Source of the DNA: Cellulomonas sp. JZ18 | GTDB lineage: Bacteria; Actinomycetota; Actinomycetes; Actinomycetales; Cellulomonadaceae | DNA length: 64,000 nt | Direction of reading: 5' to 3' | Assembly (NCBI RefSeq): GCF_009720485.1 | Contig: NZ_CP045245.1 | Location: 3,100,001-3,164,000 of the forward strand | In this document: positions 57,562 through 64,000 of the stretch, one piece after another | How the letters are laid out: each line of letters starts with the position of its first letter | How positions within the stretch are numbered: the stretch's first letter is position 1 | Notes under the pieces: model-generated | Told to the model about the DNA's origin: nothing | The model's database searches: none | Seen by the model: only the letters and a program-made list of their open reading frames with translations | Made by a program: the position numbers and the translations under genes

Positions 57562-59079
57562 CGGCGCCCCGCAGCACGGCCCGTCCGGTCTTCCACAGGA
57601 TCATGAGGTCCATCGCCACGGACCAGTTGTCGGCGTAGCGCAGGTCGAGGCGCACGGACTCGTCCCAGTCGAGGTCGGACCGACCGCTGACCTGCCACAG
57701 CCCCGTGACGCCGGGCTTGACGGCCAGGCGCCGGTGCACCTGGTCCTCGTACGCGTCCACCTCGCGCGCGAGCGGGGGCCGCGGCCCGACGAGCGACATG
57801 TCGCCCCGTACGACGTTCCAGAGCTGGGGCAGCTCGTCGACCGAGAACCGGCGCAGCACGCGCCCGACCGGGGTGACCCGCGGGTCCTCGCGCATCTTGA
57901 ACAGCACACCGGCTCCCTCGTCCGCGGTGCGCAGCGCGGCCAGCTGCTCCTCGGCGTCGGTACGCATCGTGCGCAGCTTCCACATGGTGAAGGGGCGGCC
58001 GTCGATGCCGATGCGGGTCTGGCGGAAGAACGCCGGCCCCGGCGACGTCAGCGCCACGGCCGCCGCCGCGACGAGGACCACGGGGAGCACCACGACGCCC
58101 AGCAGGGCGGCGAGCGTGACGTCGAGGACGCTCTTCGCGACCAGGCGTCCCCGCGGGGGTCCACCTCGACCTCGAGCAGGGACAGCCCCGCCGTGGGCCG
58201 CACGGACAGCCGCGGGCCCGCGACCTCGACGATCCCGGGCGCGACGACGAGGTCGGCCCCCGCCCGGCCGAGGGCCCAGGACAGCCGCCGCAGCGCCTCG
58301 CCGCTCAGGACGTTGCCGGTGACGATGACGACCTCGCCCGCCAGGTCGGCGACCACCTGCACCACGTCGGCGACGGCGCCGACGACCGGCACCCCGGCCA
58401 CGAGCTCCGCCTCGTCGACGGCCGGCAGGCACACGCCGTCCACGCGGAAGCCGTGGTGCGGGGTCGCCGCGAGGTCCGCCACGACGCGGCGCACCGACGC
58501 CTGGTCCCCGAGGACGACCGTGCTGCGCATGCCCACCCCGCGCACCCGGCGCTCGTGCAGGCGGCGGCGCAGCGCGTACCGGGCGCAGCACGCGGCGAGC
58601 GCCAGGGTGGGCAGGCCGGCGAGGACGGCGAGGCGCGGGACGTCGACGCCGAACGCGAACGCGACGGCCATCGACAGCACCGCCCCCAGGCCCGCGGCGC
58701 GCAGCACCGCCTGGAACTCCCCGGGCCCGTCGCCGAGCACGCTGCGGCGGTAGCCGCCGCACGCAGCCACGAGGGCGACGAACGCGGAGGCGGCCAGGCC
58801 CGCGACCGCAGCGCGGGAGACCGCGTCGCCGCGGCCGGACAGCACGACGGCCGCCGTGACGAGCGCGGCTCCGGCGTCGAGCGCCGCCGCCGTCAGCGCG
58901 TGCCGCAGTCCCACGGCACGCCAGGCGCGTTCCCGGGACGCCTCGTCCGTGTTGAACGGGGTGCTCCGCCGCTCGAAGGGCTCACGCGAGGCCCACGAGC
59001 GACGCGGACCGAGCGCCGGCGCGCGGCGTTCCGCCCCGTCCTCGGACGACACCTCGCCGCGGTCTGCCGTCAGCGTCAC
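57551..59079 (-). pseudogene. polyprenyl glycosylphosphotransferase, WbaP/CpsE-like (one frameshift)
   Basis: One frame gives the N-terminal membrane region (four or five hydrophobic helices, from ALTAAALDAGAALVTAAVVLSG) and a central nucleotide-binding-like domain. A second frame gives the catalytic bacterial sugar transferase domain: SVLDVTLAALLGVVVLPVVLV, SPGPAFFRQTRIGIDGRPFTMWKLRTM, FSVDELPQLWNVVRGDMSLVGPRPP, KPGVTGLWQVSGRSD. They join with one added base at the C run 58149-58152 (VDPRGGRLVAKS), giving about 509 residues. It starts EPS synthesis by moving a sugar-1-phosphate onto undecaprenyl phosphate. The GTG at 59079 has GGGGGAGGA directly upstream; a GTG at 59112 adds 11 residues. Confidence 0.87.
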
Positions 59080-59198
59080 AGGTCCTCCCCCCGGCGGATC
59101 GATACGTGACACGCCTCGGCACCTCCCGGAAGGGGTGCGCGTCGTCGGCGTCCCCCGAAGGGTAGGAGCGGCCGTGCGCCCGCTTCATCATGTTCCGT

Positions 59199-59212
59199 CC
59201 GATTTCACCCGG
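59199..59212 (-). promoter_or_regulatory. TTTCACCCGG motif upstream of the glycosylphosphotransferase
   Basis: CCGATTTCACCCGG lies 120 bp upstream of the 59079 start. A second copy, CTGTTCACCCGG, follows at 59230-59241. Confidence 0.45.
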
Positions 59213-59229
59213 CATCTGGTGTTCTCACC

Positions 59230-59241
59230 CTGTTCACCCGG
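59230..59241 (-). promoter_or_regulatory. second TTCACCCGG motif upstream of the glycosylphosphotransferase
   Basis: CTGTTCACCCGG is spaced 31 bp from the copy at 59199-59212, about three helical turns. The same-orientation pair suggests a repeated binding site. Confidence 0.4.
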
Positions 59242-59370
59242 TGGTCGCACACGGCGCGCACCGCCCCGCGGGCCGCTGCGCCACGGCGTGAGAGGCGGGT
59301 CGCAGGCGCGCCGGCAGGACGCGCGCACCGGTACCCCGGTGCGCCCAGGGCGACCTCGGCAGCGCGCCGA

Positions 59371-59425
59371 GAGCGACGTCGGGCACGACGGGAGCGACGT
59401 CGGGCGCGACGGGAGCGACGTCGGC
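59371..59425. repeat. 21-bp tandem repeat in the EPS divergent region
   Basis: Two complete 21-bp units (GAGCGACGTCGGGCACGACG plus G; one substitution in the second copy) and a partial third lie mid-region. They are noncoding as far as I can see. Confidence 0.55.
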
Positions 59426-59612
59426 AGTGGCGTCGAGAGCGGCGCGGAGATCAGCTCCGGCCTGCGGGCACCACCGGTCCGGCCCTGCGGGACGACGTCG
59501 TCCGACCGCGCCGGACCGACCGCCGTGCACGGCGGCGCGGATGACGCCGCAGGTCAGCGAGACAATGCCCGTTTCACCCCTTTGTCACGACGGGTGAGGG
59601 AGTGGGTGAATA

Positions 59613-59628
59613 CTGGTGATACGTATCA
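59613..59628. promoter_or_regulatory. perfect 16-bp palindrome GGTGATACGTATCACC
   Basis: GGTGATACGTATCACC is a perfect inverted repeat 249 bp upstream of the beta-helix/PKD gene start, typical in form of an operator for a dimeric repressor. The regulator is not known. Confidence 0.55.
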
Positions 59629-59876
59629 CCGATATGACCGGTTCATGCCCCACGTTGTCCCGGTTTGGCCTAGTCTCCGGCGGCCCGATCCGGCTTATAG
59701 CGTGCAAATCGGGCACTGATCGCCCTCTTCACGAACGAGTGAACGCTTCCTAGCATGGTGTCAGCGCCGCAGCCGGGTCCGGCTGCCCAGGGCACTCCTC
59801 GAGAAATGCAGAGCGGCATTCGCCTGCATTTTGTGACCCTGCCCACATCCTCCACACGCCTCGGAGCCACTTCCCC

Positions 59877-62636
59877 ATGCACTCGTTCTTCCGCAGCACG
59901 CGCGGACCCGTCCGGGCCGTCGCTGCCGCCGCGGTGACGGCCGGTGTGGTCGTCGTCCTGTCCCCCACCGCCGCCACCGCCGTCCCCCGGCAGGAGTGGC
60001 CCGTCCTCGCCGCCGACGCCTTCTCCCGCACCACGCCCGGTGCGTGGGGTTCCGCGGACGCGGGCGGCGCCTGGACCCACAACGGTCCCGCCAGCAGCTA
60101 CACCGTCGCCGGTGGGGTCGGCTCGCTCGTCGTCCCCCGCGCGGGCTCGACGATCCAGTCGACGCTGGCCACGGTGGCGTCCACCGACACCGACGTCTCC
60201 CTGACCGTCGCCGCCGACAAGGCGATGACCGGCTCCGGCGCCCACATCGGGGTCACCGCCCGCCGCGTCGGGTCGCAGGAGTACGGCGCCAAGCTCCGTC
60301 TCCTCGCGGACGGCACGGCGACGATCGCGCTCGTCGACGCCGGCACCGTGCTGCCGGGCGTCGCGCTGCCGGGCACCGTCGCGCCGGGCGAGCGGATCGC
60401 CGTGCGCGTGCAGGCCTCGGGCACCTCCCCGACCACGCTGCGCGCCAAGGCCTGGCGCGCCGGCCAGGCCGAGCCGGCCGACTGGACCGTCTCCGCGACC
60501 AGCACCACCGCCGCGCTGCAGGCACCCGGCGCCGTCGGCGTCGGGGCCTACCTCGCGGGCAACGTCACGAACGCCCCCGTCGCGTTCGGGTTCGACGACC
60601 TGCGCGTCACCACCGCGAACCCCGTCGTCGTGCCGAACACGGCGCCGGTCGCCGCGATCGACGCCGCGACCGCCCGCAAGAGCCTCGTCGCGCGCGTCGA
60701 CGGCTCCCGCTCGAGCGACGCCGACGGCGCCGTGAGCGCGTGGGCGTGGGACTTCGGCGACGGCGCCACGGCGAGCGGCCGCTCGGCCGAGCACGCCTAC
60801 GCGACCCCCGGCACCTACACCGTGACGCTCACGGTGACGGACGACGAGGGCGCGACGGCCACGACGACGCGCCCCGTCACCGTGACGGCGCCGAACGTCG
60901 CGCCGACCGCCGCGTTCGCGGCGCCCGTGGTCGACGGCCTCACCGCGTCGGTCGACGCGGGCGCCTCGGCCGACGCCGACGGCACGGTCGCCGCCTACGC
61001 GTGGGACTTCGGCGACGGCACCACCGCCACGGGCGCCACCGCGCGCCACACCTGGAAGACCGGCGGCAGCTACCCCGTCCGGCTCACGGTGACCGACGAC
61101 GACGGCGCCACCGCCACCGCGTCGCGCACCGTCACGGTGGCCGCCCCGGCACCGGCGCCCACCGCCACCACGGGCGCGTCGGCGACGACGATCGTGCGCG
61201 ACACCTTCGCGACCGCGCGCACGAGCGGCTGGGGCACGGCGCAGACCGGTGGCACCTGGACGCACGCCGGCACGGCCTCGGACTACAAGGTCGCCTCCGG
61301 CGCGGCCACGCAGACCATCACGAAGGCGGGCTCCTCCCGCACCTCGTCGCTCACCTCCGTCTCGTCGAAGGCGATCGACCTGGCGGTCACGACGAGCGTG
61401 GACAAGGCGCAGACCGGGACCGGCACGTACGTGTCGGTGATCGGGCGCCAGGTCGGCACGGCCGCCTACTCCGCGCGCCTGCGCTACCTCGAGGACGGCA
61501 CCGTCCAGCTCGCCGCCATGCGCGGCTCCACCGCGCTGAGCACCGCGGACCTGGGTGCGGTGTCGCCCGGGACGCAGCTGCGGGTCCGCCTGCAGGTGAC
61601 CGGCACGTCGCCGACCACGGTCCAGGCCCGCGCCTGGCGCACGGGCACGACCGAGCCCACGACGTGGCAGGTCACGGCGAAGGACTCCGACGCCGCGCTG
61701 CAGAAGGCCGGTTCGGTCGCCCTGAGCTCCTACCTGTCCGGCAGCGTGACCAACGCCCCGATGACCGTCTCCTACCGCGACCTGGTCGCCACCACGCCGG
61801 GCAGCACGACGCCCGCGCCGGCACCCGCCCCCGCCCCCGCCCCCGACAAGACGGTCGCCACGGGACGGCCGAACGCCGACAACACCGGCGTCCCGGCGGG
61901 CACGACGTTCAGCAAGGTGCACGAGGGCAACCTCGTCATCACCCAGCCCGGCACCGTCATCGACGGGTGGGACATCCGCGGCTACGTCACGGTCAAGGCG
62001 AGCAACGTCGTCATCCGCAACTCCTACATCCGCGGCACGGCGACCCCGCAGGCGGCCGACCTGGTGCGCGTGCAGGGTGACGCCTACTCCCTGACGATCG
62101 AGGACTCCACGCTGATCCCGCAGACGATGTCCGCGAACCAGGACGGCGTGAAGGGCTGGAACTTCACCCTGCGGCGCGTCGAGATCGCGAAGGTCATCGA
62201 CCCGGTCCACATCCACGGCAGCAACGTGCTCGTCGAGCGGTCGTGGCTGCACGACAACGCGCACTACGAGAAGGACCCGAACTGGAACGGGACGCCGAGC
62301 CACGACGACTCGATCCAGCTCCAGAAGGGCAGCAACATCACGATCCGTGACAACACGATCGAGGGCTCGCACAACGCGGCGCTCATGCTGACCCAGGACG
62401 CGGGCGCGGTGTCGAAGGTCGCGGTCACGGGCAACTTCATCGACGGCGGCGCGTGCACGATCAACATCAAGAACGCGTCGATCGGCGCCCCCACGGGCGT
62501 GACGATCGCCGGCAACACGTTCGGCCGCAACACGCAGTACAAGAACTGCTCGGTGCGCGTCCCGACGAGCTACGCGCTCGACATGCGCGACAACGTCTAC
62601 CCCGACGGGGTGGCCGTGAAGCGCACGAACATCTGA
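59877..62636 (+). CDS. secreted beta-helix protein with two PKD domains and two repeated modules
   Basis: This 919-residue protein has a signal peptide (residues 1-35), module A1 (about 44-250, DAFSRTTPGAWGSADAGGAW...FDDLRVTT), two PKD domains (about 253-425, WDFGDGATA and WDFGDGTTA cores), module A2 (about 438-640, DTFATARTSGWGTAQTGGTW...), an Ala/Pro linker and a beta-helix domain (about 670-919) paralogous to the protein at 53869-55365. It looks like a cell-surface or secreted carbohydrate-active protein, perhaps a lyase or epimerase acting on the locus's own polymer. Activity is inferred. It starts at ATG 59877 with GGAG 11 nt upstream. Confidence 0.85.
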   Translation: MHSFFRSTRGPVRAVAAAAVTAGVVVVLSPTAATAVPRQEWPVLAADAFSRTTPGAWGSADAGGAWTHNGPASSYTVAGGVGSLVVPRAGSTIQSTLATVASTDTDVSLTVAADKAMTGSGAHIGVTARRVGSQEYGAKLRLLADGTATIALVDAGTVLPGVALPGTVAPGERIAVRVQASGTSPTTLRAKAWRAGQAEPADWTVSATSTTAALQAPGAVGVGAYLAGNVTNAPVAFGFDDLRVTTANPVVVPNTAPVAAIDAATARKSLVARVDGSRSSDADGAVSAWAWDFGDGATASGRSAEHAYATPGTYTVTLTVTDDEGATATTTRPVTVTAPNVAPTAAFAAPVVDGLTASVDAGASADADGTVAAYAWDFGDGTTATGATARHTWKTGGSYPVRLTVTDDDGATATASRTVTVAAPAPAPTATTGASATTIVRDTFATARTSGWGTAQTGGTWTHAGTASDYKVASGAATQTITKAGSSRTSSLTSVSSKAIDLAVTTSVDKAQTGTGTYVSVIGRQVGTAAYSARLRYLEDGTVQLAAMRGSTALSTADLGAVSPGTQLRVRLQVTGTSPTTVQARAWRTGTTEPTTWQVTAKDSDAALQKAGSVALSSYLSGSVTNAPMTVSYRDLVATTPGSTTPAPAPAPAPAPDKTVATGRPNADNTGVPAGTTFSKVHEGNLVITQPGTVIDGWDIRGYVTVKASNVVIRNSYIRGTATPQAADLVRVQGDAYSLTIEDSTLIPQTMSANQDGVKGWNFTLRRVEIAKVIDPVHIHGSNVLVERSWLHDNAHYEKDPNWNGTPSHDDSIQLQKGSNITIRDNTIEGSHNAALMLTQDAGAVSKVAVTGNFIDGGACTINIKNASIGAPTGVTIAGNTFGRNTQYKNCSVRVPTSYALDMRDNVYPDGVAVKRTNI

Positions 62637-62653
62637 GCACCGCTCCACCCACG

Positions 62654-62695
62654 CGCCGCGGGGCGTCGGACCACCCGGTCCGGCGCCCCGCGGCG
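62654..62695 (+). terminator. hairpin terminator after the beta-helix/PKD gene
   Basis: A 19-bp stem with one mismatched pair (arm CGCCGCGGGGCGTCGGACC) and a short loop begins 18 bp after the stop at 62636. It should end the transcript. Confidence 0.7.
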
Positions 62696-62745
62696 TCCGT
62701 TGCGCCCGATATGCTCCGCCTGCCGCCGAGGGGGAGGAGCACCGC

Positions 62746-63741
62746 GTGGCGCTGACCTGGGTGACGCCCGTCTTCGAGGCGGAGGTCCCGCTGCTGCACC
62801 TGCAGGCGCGCTCGCTCGCCCGGCACGTGCCGGCGCACGACGTCGCGGACGTGGTGGTGCTGGACAACACGGCGCGCGGGCTGCGGCAACGGGACCGCGC
62901 CGCGCTGCTCGACGCCTACGGCGCGCACGCCGCCCGCGTCCGGCTGCTGCGTCCCACCGACGTGTGCCCGGTGCCGCGCGCCTCGGGCTGGCGACGGCAG
63001 CAGGCGCTGAAGCTGGCGGTCGCGCGGTCGGTGGCGACGGCGCACTACGTGGTCCTCGACGCGAAGAACCACCTGGTGGCACCGCCCGCCGCGACGGCGT
63101 TCGTGACCGCCGACGGACGCGCACGCGTGCGCGGCTACGGCTACCGCGACCACCCCCTGCGTCCGGCGTTCACCCACGTGCTGACGCACCTCGGGCTCGA
63201 CCCCGACGCGCACGTCGACCGGTTCGCGGCGACGGTCACGCCGTTCGTGCTCGACACCGCGGTCGTGCGTGCGCTCCTGCACGAGGTCGAGCAGGAGAGC
63301 GGCCGCCCGTTCGCCCACGCCTTCGTCGCGGCGGACCTCACGGAGTTCTTCCTCTACGCGGGGTGGGTCGCCCGGCGCGACGGGACGCTCGCCCGCGTCA
63401 TGGAGCTCACCGACGAGCCGAGCGCGACGGTCTGGCCGCGCGCCGCCACCGCGGACGGCGTGCGGGCCACCCTGGCGACCGTGGCGTCCCACGACCTGCC
63501 GGTGCTCGGGGTGCACCGCAACGCCGTGCCCCGCCTCGACCCGGCGGCGCGGCGCGCGCTCGCGACGTTCTGGGCCGAGCGGGACCTCGTGGACAGCGCC
63601 GCGGACGGTGTCGCGCTGCTCGAGCGCATGGCGCGCCGGCACGCCGTCGAGCGCCGGCGTCAGCAGGTGCGGGACGTGGTGCCGCGTGCGCTCGCGCTCG
63701 CCCGCCGCGCCCGCACGGCGCGGCGCGGCGCCGCCGCCTGA
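62746..63741 (+). CDS. DUF6492-like protein, possible glycosyltransferase
   Basis: This 331-residue protein begins ALTWVTPVFEAEVPLLHLQARSLARHVPAHDVADVVVLDN and contains GWRRQQALKLAVARSVATAHYVVLDAKNHLVAPP, which resembles a glycosyltransferase donor region and the DUF6492 family that is common in glycan loci. The DAKNH segment could play the role of a metal-binding DxD. The GTG start has GGAGG 8 nt upstream. It is the last gene of the EPS locus before pth. Confidence 0.72.
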   Translation: MALTWVTPVFEAEVPLLHLQARSLARHVPAHDVADVVVLDNTARGLRQRDRAALLDAYGAHAARVRLLRPTDVCPVPRASGWRRQQALKLAVARSVATAHYVVLDAKNHLVAPPAATAFVTADGRARVRGYGYRDHPLRPAFTHVLTHLGLDPDAHVDRFAATVTPFVLDTAVVRALLHEVEQESGRPFAHAFVAADLTEFFLYAGWVARRDGTLARVMELTDEPSATVWPRAATADGVRATLATVASHDLPVLGVHRNAVPRLDPAARRALATFWAERDLVDSAADGVALLERMARRHAVERRRQQVRDVVPRALALARRARTARRGAAA

Positions 63742-63775
63742 CGACGCGGCGGCACCGCCCCGCCGGCGCGGGAGG

Positions 63776-64000
63776 TCAGGCCTTCGTGTGGAACCGCTGC
63801 TGCGCGGCCTCGAGGCCCTCCAGCACGACGGCCTCGACCGCGTCGGCCGCACGGTCGACGAGCCAGGGCAGGTCCTTGCGCTCCGTCGCGCTGAAGTCGC
63901 GCAGCACGAAGTCCGCGGGGTCCATGCGCCCCGGCGGACGTCCGACACCGACGCGCACGCGGACGTAGTCCTTCGTGCCGAGCGCCTTCGTGGTGTCGCG
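63776..64000 (-). CDS. pth: peptidyl-tRNA hydrolase, C-terminal part
   Basis: The gene runs off the right edge; the window holds its last 74 codons. [48 protein letters not shown] closely matches the conserved end of Pth, which cleaves peptidyl-tRNAs released by stalled ribosomes. The catalytic His and Asp lie in the missing N-terminal half. In many actinobacteria pth is close to mfd; here it is on the far side of the EPS locus. Confidence 0.93.
   Translation of the reverse strand, partial: RDTTKALGTKDYVRVRVGVGRPPGRMDPADFVLRDFSATERKDLPWLVDRAADAVEAVVLEGLEAAQQRFHTKA

Larger units (their letters stand above)
59080..59876. promoter_or_regulatory. 797-bp divergent regulatory region between two EPS transcripts
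   Basis: No gene is supported here. It holds two TTCACCCGG copies, a third TTTCACCCC element (59566-59578), a 21-bp tandem repeat, a perfect 16-bp palindrome (59613-59628) and an inverted repeat TTCAC-N6-GTGAA (59728-59743). An A/T-richer stretch at 59680-59760 is likely the promoter of the beta-helix gene. Confidence 0.6.

Noticed and set aside
59234..59530. A 98-residue minus-strand ORF
   Set aside because: It is driven by the 21-bp tandem repeat, has no ribosome-binding site and no recognisable protein character.

Overview
The window is about 64 kb of very GC-rich DNA with the codon use, gene order and enzyme set of a high-GC Gram-positive actinobacterium. A GH10 xylanase with a Pro/Thr linker and a CBM2 module, a CE7 acetyl-xylan esterase, and the block pth-mfd-mazG-lipoprotein-eno-ftsB-DUF501-ppx point to Cellulomonas or a close relative. 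This assignment is inferred from gene content only.

Layout. Positions 1-6.4 kb hold the end of an alpha/beta hydrolase with a TetR regulator, an acetyl-xylan esterase, cystathionine beta-synthase, a Bax-inhibitor-like membrane protein and an ABC-2 transporter pair. An RND permease follows (6.5-9.6 kb). Next is an iron-acquisition set (9.8-14.5 kb): a siderophore-interacting flavoprotein facing a four-gene ferric-siderophore ABC operon, each unit with a DtxR/IdeR-like box. A short-armed tRNA with a UAA anticodon, type II NADH dehydrogenase, a CNNM/CBS membrane protein and a HAAS/PadR pair lie at 14.7-20 kb. The conserved chromosomal block runs from ppx (20.3 kb) through DUF501, ftsB and eno, is interrupted by a PrmC-like methyltransferase, the xylanase and pntAB, and continues with mazG, a SurA-like lipoprotein, a RibD-like reductase and mfd (to 36.6 kb).

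From 36.7 to 63.7 kb an exopolysaccharide (EPS) locus separates mfd from pth, which are commonly close in actinobacteria. It encodes a priming polyprenyl glycosylphosphotransferase, four glycosyltransferase polypeptides (one a GT2-GT4 fusion), a pyruvyltransferase with an FrhB-like partner, a Wzy-like polymerase, a Wzz/BY-kinase co-polymerase, an ABC exporter that may be the flippase, and a cytidylyltransferase plus CDP-alcohol phosphotransferase that could add an alcohol-phosphate decoration. Three large exported proteins (two beta-helix proteins and a LamG/PKD protein) share modules. A TTCACCC/GGGTGAA-centred motif recurs in most of the promoter regions of this locus.

Seven genes are each split by apparent loss of single bases in C/G-rich stretches (eight sites: two in the xylanase, one each in pntB, the Wzy-like gene, the FrhB-like gene, the GT2-GT4 gene, a GT4 gene and the glycosylphosphotransferase). 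Adding one base per site restores a full-length family member every time, so these look like homopolymer sequencing errors rather than true pseudogenes.
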